Positions 26,703 through 35,332 of a stretch of 64,000 nt of DNA are shown one piece after another. Under the pieces are notes generated by a model. That model saw only the letters and a list, made by a program, of their open reading frames with translations, searched no databases and had not been told where the DNA came from. Origin of the DNA: Aquimarina acroporae (GTDB lineage: Bacteria; Bacteroidota; Bacteroidia; Flavobacteriales; Flavobacteriaceae); contig NZ_JALPRE010000006.1 in assembly GCF_023195925.1 (NCBI RefSeq), positions 124,001 through 188,000 on the forward strand. The letters are read 5' to 3'. Position 1 is the first letter of the stretch; every line of letters starts with the position of its first letter. The position numbers and the translations under genes are program-made.

Positions 26703-28055
26703 ATGTTGAATATTTCTCATAATACATTAAATAAGAAGGTAGATCTTTCTGAATATAAAGCTATAAAAAAAGTGTTTCATAGAAGGCACTACAAATATTT
26801 TAATCAGTTTTTGTTGGTTTTTGCCTTGATAGCTGTGATTATCATGTTTCTACCATGGACACAAAATATTTCAGGAGCTGGTAGTGTAACGACTCTTAAG
26901 CCGGATCAAAGACCACAAACTATTCAATCACCAATACCTGGGAGAATAGAACAATGGTATGTAAAAGAGGGAGATTTTGTTAGAAAAGGAGATACGATTT
27001 TGCATATTTCCGAAGTCAAAAACGAATATTTTGATCCCAATTTGGTAGAGCGAACAGGACAGCAGATTAAAGCGAAATCTATGTCGGTTACTTCATATCA
27101 GGAAAAAGTAAAAGCTCTAGAGGTGCAAGCGGGTGCTTTGGCAAATGAAAGGGGGCTAAAACTACAGCAAGCAAAAAACAAACTAATGCAGTCTCGATTG
27201 AAAGTGCAGAGTGATAGTATTGATTTGGAAGCAGCCAAAACCAATATTACTATTGCTCAACGACAATACGATCGTACAGTACAATTAGAAAGCGAAGGTT
27301 TAAAAGCTTTGACTGATGTAGAAGAGAAAAGATTAAAACTTCAAGAAACACAGGCTAAATTGATTTCTCAAGAAAATAAACTTTTGGCGAGTAAGAACGA
27401 TGTAATTAATGCTGAGGTAGAGATAAGTCGTATTAACGCCGAGTATACCGATAAGATTTCAAAAGCGAGAAGTGATAAGTTTACTGCTCAATCTAGTCAG
27501 TTTGATGCCGAAGCGCAAGTAACAAAATTAGAAAATGCATATACCAACTATGAGATTAGAAACAAGTTGTATTACATTCTAGCCCCGCAAAATGGGTTTA
27601 TAAATAAAGCTATACGATCAGGAGTAGGGGAAACCTTTAAAGAAGGGGATCGATTGGTGAATATAATGCCTTCAGACTATGATCTTGCTGTAGAAACTTT
27701 TGTAAAACCTATTGACTTACCGTTAATTCATATAGGAGAGAAAGTAAGAATACAGTTTGATGGTTGGCCAGCGATTATATTTAGTGGGTGGCCTAATGTA
27801 TCTTATGGTACGTATGGAGGAAAGGTTGTAGCCATAGAAACTTTCATAAGTGATAACGGTAAATATAGAGTGCTCATTGCTCCTGATAAAGAAGATTATG
27901 AGTGGCCAAAAGACATAAGAGTTGGGTCTGGAGCAAATTCTCTAGCACTTCTCGAAGATGTACCTATTTGGTTTGAGTTATGGAGAAAGCTAAATGGTTT
28001 CCCTCCAAATTATTATCAACCTGCTGGACAAACTGCAAAAGCCGAAAAAAAGTAA
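26703..28055 (+). CDS. HlyD-family membrane fusion protein
   Basis: A 450-residue periplasmic adaptor linking the ABC subunit to the TolC-like channel. One N-terminal membrane helix lies at about 36-56 (FLLVFALIAVIIMFLPW). A lipoyl/biotinyl half-motif follows (IQSPIPGRIEQWYVKEGDFVRKGD), then a long coiled-coil hairpin (about 115-285) and the second lipoyl half (YYILAPQNGFINKAIRSGVGE), then beta domains with an RIQFDGWPAI segment. It starts 6 bp after the ABC stop and is followed by the TolC gene with a 1-nt gap, so the three are co-translated. Confidence 0.93.
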   Translation: MLNISHNTLNKKVDLSEYKAIKKVFHRRHYKYFNQFLLVFALIAVIIMFLPWTQNISGAGSVTTLKPDQRPQTIQSPIPGRIEQWYVKEGDFVRKGDTILHISEVKNEYFDPNLVERTGQQIKAKSMSVTSYQEKVKALEVQAGALANERGLKLQQAKNKLMQSRLKVQSDSIDLEAAKTNITIAQRQYDRTVQLESEGLKALTDVEEKRLKLQETQAKLISQENKLLASKNDVINAEVEISRINAEYTDKISKARSDKFTAQSSQFDAEAQVTKLENAYTNYEIRNKLYYILAPQNGFINKAIRSGVGETFKEGDRLVNIMPSDYDLAVETFVKPIDLPLIHIGEKVRIQFDGWPAIIFSGWPNVSYGTYGGKVVAIETFISDNGKYRVLIAPDKEDYEWPKDIRVGSGANSLALLEDVPIWFELWRKLNGFPPNYYQPAGQTAKAEKK

Positions 28056-28056
28056 A

Positions 28057-29460
28057 ATGAAGAACCCCGTTTTATATCTATTACTGTTTTGTAGTATGTT
28101 AATGTATGCTCAGGAAACAGAACCGCTGGTACTTAAGTTTGAGGAATACCTTGGCTATGTGAAAAAATATCACCCAGTTGCCAGGCAAGCCGAATTAAAC
28201 ATAAATATTGGAGAGGCCAATCTTATGAAGGCTAGGGGTGGTTTTGATCCCAAACTTGAGGTAGATTATGATCGTAAAAAATTTAAAGGTAGCGAGTATT
28301 ATGATTTACTAAATGCTACGTTCAAAATTCCTACTTGGTATGGCGTAGAGTTTAAAGGAGGTTTTGAACAAAATGATGGGATATTTTTGAACCCTCAAAA
28401 TTTTGTTCCTGAAGACGGACTGTTTAATGCTGGAATTTCGGTATCGGTTGCACGAGGTTTATGGATAAATGAACGGATGGCCACTTTGAAAAAAGCCAAA
28501 TTTTTTAGAGAACAAACTAAGGCAGACAGAGATTTGCTTGTAAATGATATTCTTTATGATGCATCCTTGGCGTATTTCAATTGGTTAAAGGCGTATAACG
28601 AGAAAGAGATTTATGATAATTTTTTAAATAATGCAGAAATAAGATTTGAAGGTATTAAGAAAAGCGTTTTAGCTAGAGATAAAGCTGCTATAGACACAGT
28701 AGAGGCCAAAATTACGGTTGATAATCGAAAATTGAGCTTAGAGCAGTCTAAAGTAAAACTTGTGAAAGCTTCATTAGAGTTATCTAATTTTTTATGGTTG
28801 GAAGGAGATGTACCCATAGAGTTACAACCAAACGTAATTCCAGATAATAATTTAGGAGAAATCATTGATATCACTCTCGAAATACAGGGAAATCCACTGA
28901 GCGATTTTACCATAGAGAATCATCCTAAATTAAAGTCATTGGAATATAAAATCGAAGGTCTAGAGGTAGATAGAAGGTTGAAAGCGAATAAGTTATTGCC
29001 TAAAATAGATTTGGAGTATAATTTCCTGACAGAAACCCCAGATATAGCTAATTCTTTTGCTGCTCAAGAATATAAAGGAGGAGTAACATTTAGATTTCCT
29101 TTGTTTTTAAGAAAAGAAAGAGGAGATTTAAAACTTGCTAAGTTTAAAGTGCAAGATGCAGAATTTGAAAGAAAAACAACTGAGGTGAATATTCAAAATA
29201 AGATTAATGCCATTTATGCGGAATTAGAGTCTTTTGAAACACAAAATGCATTGATCGATGATATTGTAAGGGACTACAATACATTGCTGGCCGCAGAGGA
29301 GCGTAAGTTTAGTTTTGGAGAGAGTTCGTTGTTTCTGATAAACTCCAGGGAGCGTAGTCTTATAAATGCACAATTAAAGGGAGTTGAGGTACAGAACAAA
29401 TTTTTTACAGCAAAAGCCAAACTTTTTAATAGCTTGGCTTTGAATCCTATGAATTTATAA
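28057..29460 (+). CDS. TolC-family outer membrane channel
   Basis: A 467-residue outer-membrane efflux protein completing the tripartite exporter. ATG 28057 gives a clean signal peptide (MKNPVLYLLLFCSMLMYAQ) and lies one nucleotide after the HlyD stop; the longer frame from 27994 overlaps hlyD and has no signal peptide. Two helical repeats are visible, with long coiled-coil segments at about 160-250 and 365-440, and short beta stretches between. The substrate is unknown; the operon context with a TetR-type regulator suggests an inducible export substrate. Confidence 0.92.
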   Translation: MKNPVLYLLLFCSMLMYAQETEPLVLKFEEYLGYVKKYHPVARQAELNINIGEANLMKARGGFDPKLEVDYDRKKFKGSEYYDLLNATFKIPTWYGVEFKGGFEQNDGIFLNPQNFVPEDGLFNAGISVSVARGLWINERMATLKKAKFFREQTKADRDLLVNDILYDASLAYFNWLKAYNEKEIYDNFLNNAEIRFEGIKKSVLARDKAAIDTVEAKITVDNRKLSLEQSKVKLVKASLELSNFLWLEGDVPIELQPNVIPDNNLGEIIDITLEIQGNPLSDFTIENHPKLKSLEYKIEGLEVDRRLKANKLLPKIDLEYNFLTETPDIANSFAAQEYKGGVTFRFPLFLRKERGDLKLAKFKVQDAEFERKTTEVNIQNKINAIYAELESFETQNALIDDIVRDYNTLLAAEERKFSFGESSLFLINSRERSLINAQLKGVEVQNKFFTAKAKLFNSLALNPMNL

Positions 29461-29479
29461 GGTTAACTGAAGTTGCTTT

Positions 29480-30688
29480 TTAAAAGTATTTGGATATCGA
29501 AATTCTGAAAAAACTGTCTTCTCTAAAGTTTGAAAGTATAATTTCGTTATCATCAATATTATCAAAAATACGAGCTTCAATTTCTGCGGTCCAACTACTT
29601 CCAAAACGTCTGGAAGCTTCAAGACTAAAAATGGTGCTATCTGATTCTAAATCTTTAATACCCCCTATAAGGATGGAAGTGTCTTGAGTGTCGTTAAAAG
29701 CAATACGACTCCCTAAGAAAATGTCGTTTTGTAGTGCATTCAACGCTAATTCGTCCCGTTCGTCATAAAGATATTCTCCTAATAATCCTATATCTAATCC
29801 GTTTCCGTCAATATTAGAAAACGTATATTCTAACCCTGCTACCAAGGCAACAAATTCCTGTGCACTAGCATGACGGTAAATAGATTCTAATTTCCATAAA
29901 AATGCATCATGGGTAATCTGTAGATCCAGTCCGGCTTGATGAATGACAGGATAGAATGCATTAATGTTTCCTAGAGAATCAAAAGCAAAAAGAGGTTCTC
30001 TCCCATTTCCATAGAAATAAGATAGCCCTATGTCAAGAATATTGAAATAATGTTTCCAGCGAAATGCCAAGTCTTGCCTCCATTCTTTGGCACTACTTTC
30101 ATATTCTAAATCCTCTTTGTCAATAACCACAGGAAAGCGCAATCGTCCTTTATCTCCTGCAAACGTTCTTTTGCGATGATAAGGGAGATAAAAGAAATCG
30201 AATGTTCCAAATTTTTGGGTGATCCAGGTGAATTGAGCCATTGGTTGCCCTAACTTTTCTTCTCCGTCGAAAGTCTCTACGGCATCGGTTTGATTAATAA
30301 TGTCTACCAGATGGTTACTTTCTGTAACTCCCCAATATACTTTTTTAAGTCCTAGACTAAATTCCCAATTGTTTTTGGCTTTTTGATAATATAATTCTCT
30401 AATGTCCCAATGGGTACGTTCCTCATCTACATCAAGGCGAAAAAAACCTTTAAAATTGATGCTTTCATAACCTTTATTCCAGCTTATTGCATATTCTGGT
30501 CGTATGGCAAATGAGGGGAAATGATCCTTTTGTTCTTCAAATAAAGCATCGTCATAAAAGTATCGATATTCGGCCTCAAGTTCCATTTCAAAATCATGAG
30601 TAGTTTTTTTAGAATTGTCTTCTTGTGCATACGTGTTTAAACCAGATAGTACAAGAATAACCAATAAGGAGATGTGTACAATTTTCAT
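29480..30688 (-). CDS. Outer-membrane beta-barrel protein (DUF1302-like)
   Basis: A 402-residue protein with signal peptide MKIVHISLLVILVLSGLNTYAQ and then alternating aromatic beta-strands throughout (for example FRLDVDEERTHWDIRELYYQKA), ending in SFFRISISKYF with a terminal Phe, as barrels do. It resembles DUF1302-type barrels found with RND/MMPL transporters. I start at ATG 30688, whose first bases overlap the stop of the preceding membrane-protein gene (ATGA); a longer frame from 30850 lacks a signal peptide. It is the last gene of the TetR-controlled RND operon and probably the outer-membrane exit or entry point of that system. Confidence 0.82.
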   Translation of the reverse strand: MKIVHISLLVILVLSGLNTYAQEDNSKKTTHDFEMELEAEYRYFYDDALFEEQKDHFPSFAIRPEYAISWNKGYESINFKGFFRLDVDEERTHWDIRELYYQKAKNNWEFSLGLKKVYWGVTESNHLVDIINQTDAVETFDGEEKLGQPMAQFTWITQKFGTFDFFYLPYHRKRTFAGDKGRLRFPVVIDKEDLEYESSAKEWRQDLAFRWKHYFNILDIGLSYFYGNGREPLFAFDSLGNINAFYPVIHQAGLDLQITHDAFLWKLESIYRHASAQEFVALVAGLEYTFSNIDGNGLDIGLLGEYLYDERDELALNALQNDIFLGSRIAFNDTQDTSILIGGIKDLESDSTIFSLEASRRFGSSWTAEIEARIFDNIDDNEIILSNFREDSFFRISISKYF

Positions 30689-31062
30689 GTATTCGTATTT
30701 TTCAACCTTTGATCTTTTACCATCCCTAGAATTGTGATAAATATCCCGATTAGAATAATAAAGAGAAGCATAATGAAAAAAGGATTTTGATACAAAAAAT
30801 AAAAACCGATAGAACAGATACAAAAGAATATCCGAACAGGGATGGTCCATTTATAAATATTCTGGGCTTTGTACCAAAATATTAGTAGTATAATAATCCC
30901 TAGTCCTATAAACATCATGCCTAGTAAATTTGCTATTTCGGGGCGATAGGTTGTGTTACTTTTTAAAATTGAAAACACAAGGCTAGGCTGTATAAGTAAT
31001 ACTAATCCACTTACTAATAGAACAACAATAGGATATAATAAGCTAAGCCTTGTGTATTTCAT
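30685..31062 (-). CDS. Small four-helix inner-membrane protein
   Basis: A 125-residue hydrophobic protein with four predicted membrane helices, at about residues 8-26, 43-62, 72-92 and 95-116, and a basic tail. No family recognised. It lies between the LolA-like and barrel genes, with 17 bp before it and a 4-bp ATGA overlap after it, so it belongs to the RND operon. It may be an accessory subunit of the transport system. Confidence 0.75.
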   Translation of the reverse strand: MKYTRLSLLYPIVVLLVSGLVLLIQPSLVFSILKSNTTYRPEIANLLGMMFIGLGIIILLIFWYKAQNIYKWTIPVRIFFCICSIGFYFLYQNPFFIMLLFIILIGIFITILGMVKDQRLKNTNT

Positions 31063-31079
31063 AATGAATAATTTAAGAG

Positions 31080-31853
31080 CTACTGACCCGCCCTTTGAAG
31101 TGCAACTTGAGTAAAATCTTCATCAGATAATGCTACATTAAAGTTGTATTCTTCAAATTTTAGTAAGGTTTCTTTATTACTCTGGTGATTTACCATATTA
31201 AAGGTCAATGCTCTCCAGTATTTACCTTGGTATAGTTTATAATCGCTGTAAGTAAGTGTTTTTAGAAGTGCATTTTTACGGTCATAAAACTCAACTTTTT
31301 CAAATCGATATCCTTTGTCTTTATTATAGGTTACAACTCTACGTGTATACCCTGATTTTGGATCAACAGGGTCTTGTTCTACCACTAATAAATTCCCTTT
31401 TTCCTCTAGAAACTTGTAGGTGTATTTTTCTACTTCTTGAGATGAAAGATCCTCGTAGGCAAATTCACTGCCTACAAATGGGCCTGATTTATTGTTGGAT
31501 GAAATTCTTTTTACACGTTTAATAGAAGGAAGAAATAACCATTGATCATCAGATCCGGTTTTATGTGTAAAAGTAAGCGTTGAAGTTCCTTTTACATCCT
31601 TTGGGCTATTAAAAACAATCAAAGATTTATCTCCGTCTTCTGTAAGTTCCAGAGTTCTGGTTTCAAGATAGCGTTCACTGGTCTGACCATTTTTATTTTT
31701 TAAGGTCATTTTTAATTTAACTGTAGAACTGCCAAATCCTAAATCGGCTTGCTCTGCTGCCTTAGCAATTTGCAACCCTTTTTCTGCAGCACTTTGAGCT
31801 GCTAGAGATGAAATTCCGGCTATGGCCATAATGGCAAAAAATACTTTTTTCAT
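31080..31853 (-). CDS. LolA-like outer membrane lipoprotein-sorting protein
   Basis: A 257-residue periplasmic protein. Signal peptide MKKVFFAIMAIAGISSLAAQ is followed by a LolA/LppX-like half-barrel domain of the type encoded beside MMPL transporters. Family features visible are a long N-terminal helix, KLKMTLKNKNGQTSERYLE, FNSPKDVKGTSTLTF, WLFLPSIKRVKRISS and the GPFVGSEFAYEDLSSQ block. It probably shuttles a lipid or hydrophobic ligand between the RND transporter and the outer membrane. It is the second gene of the operon, about 100 bp after the transporter gene. Confidence 0.85.
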   Translation of the reverse strand: MKKVFFAIMAIAGISSLAAQSAAEKGLQIAKAAEQADLGFGSSTVKLKMTLKNKNGQTSERYLETRTLELTEDGDKSLIVFNSPKDVKGTSTLTFTHKTGSDDQWLFLPSIKRVKRISSNNKSGPFVGSEFAYEDLSSQEVEKYTYKFLEEKGNLLVVEQDPVDPKSGYTRRVVTYNKDKGYRFEKVEFYDRKNALLKTLTYSDYKLYQGKYWRALTFNMVNHQSNKETLLKFEEYNFNVALSDEDFTQVALQRAGQ

Positions 31854-31885
31854 TTTTTTATGTTTATGATGTTAATGTAAAAACA

Positions 31886-31937
31886 ACAGCAAGATTCAAA
31901 CGATTCGTCTCGGGCCAATCTATCTGGACCTTGCTGT
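31886..31937 (-). terminator. Hairpin between the RND and LolA-like genes
   Basis: ACAGCAAG (31886-31893) pairs with CTTGCTGT (31930-31937) around a 36-nt loop. On the minus strand it is followed by TGTTTTTA. It could be a partial terminator that lowers expression of the downstream genes or an mRNA-stabilising element. Confidence 0.45.
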
Positions 31938-31954
31938 CTTGTTTAAGTTTTGGT

Positions 31955-34336
31955 TTATTTATCTAATTGTACTTGTGGTTGAAATGTGGTGACCTTTGCT
32001 TTGCTGTCACTTTTCTTACTAATCAAAATGAGTAATGATGGTAGCAAGATGAAATCTATGATTAATGCGGCAAGAATTATAATTACTGTAATACGTGCCA
32101 TGTAGCTATTTAAAGCAAATGAAGAGGTTGACAGTACAGCAAAACCGGTAAGCAACACTATTGTAGTAGTTACCAATGCTTTACCAACAGTCTCAAAAGC
32201 ATAGATAACTGCTTGTTTTGCATTGTAGTTTAATTCTCTTTTTGCTCTTAGAAACTTACTCATAAAATGTACTGTGTCGTCTACGATAATCCCCAGAGTC
32301 ATACCAAATACGATAACCATTCCTGTATTTATTTGTGCTTTATACATTGCCCAAAATCCAAAGCCTACCAATACTGGTGTTACATTAGGAATGATACTCA
32401 ATAGTCCTAGTTTAAAATTGCGAAGCGCAAGCATAAGAACAAGTGAAATGAGAATTAGTGCGATAATATTTCCTTTGAACATGCTATCTGCTTGTCTAAA
32501 ACCTAGTTTAGAGAACATGAGTGTCGGGCTTACACCAATAGCATGCATGGGCTCTGGAGTGTTATTTTTTAACCACAGTTCCGCTCTTTTAGAAAAATCG
32601 ATCATCTCGGCGCTTGAAACGTTTTCAATCGTAGCCGTAACTCTAGTTTCAGATTTATCTACATTTATTTGATTGTTCAAATCCAGACCGAAAGGAAGGG
32701 ATAATTCATATAGGAGGAGATATTGTGCAGCCTCTTCTCGGTTATTAGGAACTCGATAATAAGTTTCATCATCTCCGTGCATAGAGCGGTTAACACGTCT
32801 TGCAACTTCACTAAATGCATTCACATGTACCACTTCGGGTTGCTCGTTTAACCAGTCTTCAAAATCATTAAGATTTTGTAAATATTCGGGATTATTAATA
32901 CCTCCACTTTCGCCGCTTCCAACAGAAAATTCAACATTGTAAATACCGGTTAAGTTTTCACTAATATAGTCGGTATCACTTCTAAACTGAACCGTTTCAT
33001 CAAAGTAGTTGATGAACTCATCGTTAAACTGGTTTTTTGTTGCTAAAAAAGTTAATCCACCAATCACAACCAAAGAGATTAGAGTTAACCTAGCTGGTTG
33101 TTTCGCTACAAAAAGACCTAAATTTGTATACCAGTCTAGTTTCTCCTGTACCTTTTCTTCTTTCTGTTTCGTTTTTACCGGAAGGATTGCCATAAGGGCA
33201 GGTAAAGTGGTAGTGGAATATAGAAAAGCCATCGTCATACCAAAAGCTGTGATGTTTCCTAAATCCCAAAATGGGGGAACATCTCCGAAATTCATAGTTA
33301 AGAAACCAATCACAGTAGTAAGACTTGTGATAAAAACTGGCATAAAATTAAGTCTCATCGATTCGATTAATGCCTCTTTTTTGGTGTAACCGTCCTTTCT
33401 CATTTTTTGTAGCATGGTAATTAGTATATGAATACTATCTGCCACGGCCAGTGTTAGAATCATAGTAGGAAATACCGAAGAGGGAGGAGTAAGTTTTATC
33501 CCCATGATACCTACAAATCCAACCGCACTCATAATAGAGAACATCACAACTACAAGGGTTGCTAGTGTACTAAAGAAGTTTCTGGTTAATATAAGAGTGG
33601 TTATGATTACTATAATCATCATAATCATGGTAAGCATAAGATCTCTCATCGAAGATTCAAAAAACGCCGTATTCAATGGTACTAGGCCAGAAGAGTGAAC
33701 CTGAAAATTTGGGTGTTTTTCTTGAAACTCTGAAATTGTGTTTCTAATAAAGGCTGTAACTTCAGGTATTTCTTTGGCGCTATCTTCTCCAGGAAGACGA
33801 ACGGTAACATTAATAGCAGTTACACTACCTTTTTCATTCAAAAGGCGATTAACCAATAAGGGCTCTTTTAGTGCTTTTTTCTTGATTTCTTCAATCTCCG
33901 ATGTAGTCTTTAAGGAAGATTCATAGGAAAGATCATCTACGTAAAGATCATCACCTTGAGCACTGGTGTGTTGAAAATTAGTAATAGCATCAACACGCGA
34001 AGAATAAGGAGTATTCCAGGCTTCGGCTGTGAGTTCTTCTATAGCTACTAAATTTTCTTTGGTAAATATATTTCCGTTCGACGGAGATAATACCAATACA
34101 ATGTTATCATCTTTTGTGTATTTTTCCTGTAAAGCATCAAATGCTTCCAGTTCAGGGTTCGATTTACTAAAAAATACATGATAATCACCATCGAATTCCA
34201 TTGCTCCTTTAGAGCCAAGTCCCATCGATAGAATGATCGTCGCAATGAGTACGGGCCATTTGTACCTGATTACAAATTGAGCCCATTTTTTAGCAAATCC
34301 GTTAGTGACGTTGCTTGCTTTTTTAAGTGCATTCAT
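31955..34336 (-). CDS. RND superfamily / MMPL transporter
   Basis: A 793-residue inner-membrane transporter with two repeats, each one helix, a large periplasmic loop (about 45-230 and 430-625) and five more helices. The sterol-sensing-domain-like helix blocks contain the conserved residues of the family (SVFPTMILTLAVADSIHI in repeat 1 and FGMTLGIIVDDTVHFM in repeat 2, each with membrane acidic residues). Such proteins move lipids or hydrophobic compounds using the proton gradient. It is first in an operon with LolA-like, small membrane and barrel genes. Three TetR-type operators lie in its leader. Substrate unknown. Confidence 0.92.
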   Translation of the reverse strand: MNALKKASNVTNGFAKKWAQFVIRYKWPVLIATIILSMGLGSKGAMEFDGDYHVFFSKSNPELEAFDALQEKYTKDDNIVLVLSPSNGNIFTKENLVAIEELTAEAWNTPYSSRVDAITNFQHTSAQGDDLYVDDLSYESSLKTTSEIEEIKKKALKEPLLVNRLLNEKGSVTAINVTVRLPGEDSAKEIPEVTAFIRNTISEFQEKHPNFQVHSSGLVPLNTAFFESSMRDLMLTMIMMIIVIITTLILTRNFFSTLATLVVVMFSIMSAVGFVGIMGIKLTPPSSVFPTMILTLAVADSIHILITMLQKMRKDGYTKKEALIESMRLNFMPVFITSLTTVIGFLTMNFGDVPPFWDLGNITAFGMTMAFLYSTTTLPALMAILPVKTKQKEEKVQEKLDWYTNLGLFVAKQPARLTLISLVVIGGLTFLATKNQFNDEFINYFDETVQFRSDTDYISENLTGIYNVEFSVGSGESGGINNPEYLQNLNDFEDWLNEQPEVVHVNAFSEVARRVNRSMHGDDETYYRVPNNREEAAQYLLLYELSLPFGLDLNNQINVDKSETRVTATIENVSSAEMIDFSKRAELWLKNNTPEPMHAIGVSPTLMFSKLGFRQADSMFKGNIIALILISLVLMLALRNFKLGLLSIIPNVTPVLVGFGFWAMYKAQINTGMVIVFGMTLGIIVDDTVHFMSKFLRAKRELNYNAKQAVIYAFETVGKALVTTTIVLLTGFAVLSTSSFALNSYMARITVIIILAALIIDFILLPSLLILISKKSDSKAKVTTFQPQVQLDK

Positions 34337-34352
34337 AATTTAGAGTTATTAG

Positions 34353-34370
34353 TTGACCAGTCGATTATAA
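34353..34370. promoter_or_regulatory. TetR operator copy 1 (leader of the RND operon)
   Basis: TTGACCAGTCGATTATAA shares TTGACCAGTCG with the two upstream copies. It lies 16 bp before the RND start codon, in the transcribed leader. Confidence 0.65.
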
Positions 34371-34467
34371 ATAATTTATAATCTTTCTGATCTTCGTTGT
34401 TAGAGTTATTTGTGATTTAACGTTTGGGTTAAAATAATTTGGACACGGTATTTAACTTTTTTAAAAG

Positions 34468-34486
34468 TTGACCAGTCGTCTATGAA
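34468..34486. promoter_or_regulatory. TetR operator copy 2
   Basis: TTGACCAGTCGTCTATGAA, with core GAC-N5-GTC dyad symmetry. It lies 10 bp downstream of the minus-strand -7 element, over or just past the likely transcription start. Confidence 0.75.
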
Positions 34487-34496
34487 AAATATATGT

Positions 34497-34504
34497 CAAA
34501 AATA
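34497..34504 (-). promoter_or_regulatory. -7 element of the RND operon
   Basis: On the minus strand this reads TAttTTTG, an exact TAnnTTTG match. It lies between operator copies 2 and 3. I see no good -33 TTTG 20 bp upstream. Confidence 0.55.
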
Positions 34505-34544
34505 AAATTTGTGGAATAGGTTTATGTTATTAGTTTGTTAATAA

Positions 34545-34564
34545 TTGACCAGTCGTCTATGAAA
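34545..34564. promoter_or_regulatory. TetR operator copy 3
   Basis: TTGACCAGTCGTCTATGAAA, identical to copy 2 over 19 bases. It is placed about 40 bp upstream of the -7 element of the RND operon and just past the stop codon of the TetR-type gene. Confidence 0.75.
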
Positions 34565-34576
34565 ATCTAAAAAAAA

Positions 34577-35176
34577 TTATTTAAGAAATAATAATCGAGT
34601 CATTTTCATTACATTATCAATAGGTTCGGCACTTTTCATCTCCTTCATAGTTGTCATTGCGCCTTTTCCCGCGTCTTCAAGAAACGATACCATACTTTCT
34701 ATATCAATATTAGGATCAATTTCATTGAGTTGTTGTGCTTCTAAACCTACAGCAATAATTTCATTCTTAACTTTATTATGCAATGAAAGGATCGCTTCTC
34801 GTATATTTTCGTTATGTTCAGACATTTCATTACTCAAATTACATCCTAAACATCCCATTTTACATTCAAGTTCTTCCTTTAAAACTTCGATACGGTGTTC
34901 ATAAAAGTTCAACAGGCGTTCTTTAGGAGAAGAAACAGTAGGATCGTGTAGTAACTTTAGCGCAGAACTGCACTGCATAGTAAAATACTTTTCCAGAGCC
35001 TTTATTGCAAAATCTTCTTTACTATCAAAATAAAAGTAAAAAGAACCTTTAGGTACCTCGGCAGCTTTTACAATGTCATTCACACTGGTACCATTATACC
35101 CTTTCGACCAAATAATAGGCAAACCTTTTTCTAAAAGGTAATCTGCTTTAATTTCGTGCTTTAGGGTTTTTGACAT
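34577..35176 (-). CDS. TetR/AcrR-family regulator of the RND operon
   Basis: A 199-residue regulator. The N-terminal helix-turn-helix is canonical: KADYLLEKGLPIIWSKGYNG, then TSVNDIVKAAEVPKGSFYFYFDSKEDFA. The C-terminal ligand domain has the KMGCLGCNLSNEMSEHN Cys-rich stretch common in the TetR_C_6 type, with two nearby cysteines that might respond to redox or electrophiles. Four copies of a shared operator lie around it: one inside its own promoter spacer and three before the RND operon. It is therefore predicted to repress itself and the transporter genes. The next gene on the same strand, psd, is upstream of it and separate. Confidence 0.93.
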   Translation of the reverse strand: MSKTLKHEIKADYLLEKGLPIIWSKGYNGTSVNDIVKAAEVPKGSFYFYFDSKEDFAIKALEKYFTMQCSSALKLLHDPTVSSPKERLLNFYEHRIEVLKEELECKMGCLGCNLSNEMSEHNENIREAILSLHNKVKNEIIAVGLEAQQLNEIDPNIDIESMVSFLEDAGKGAMTTMKEMKSAEPIDNVMKMTRLLFLK

Positions 35177-35192
35177 CTTTTTCTTTTTCAGG

Positions 35193-35224
35193 CAAAAATA
35201 TGACCACCCGTCTAGTTATTCAAA
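35193..35224 (-). promoter_or_regulatory. Promoter of the TetR-type gene with operator in its spacer
   Basis: On the minus strand: -33 TTTG (35221-35224), a 20-nt spacer and -7 TAttTTTG (35193-35200), a textbook Bacteroidota promoter. Operator copy 4 (TGACCACCCGTCTA, 35201-35214) fills the spacer, so the repressor would exclude polymerase. The start codon is at 35176. Confidence 0.75.
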
Positions 35225-35332
35225 ATTTTAAATGTTAAAATTTTCTAATAGCCAGAGGTGTCAATGTTTTAAATCTCTGACAATCAATTAGTTTTAGGTT
35301 TTTTTATTCTGTTTGTTCGCACTTCTTTTGAG

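Noticed and set aside
29461..29479. Terminator between convergent TolC and barrel genes
   Set aside because: The 19-bp gap holds no stable hairpin with a T tail that I can see.
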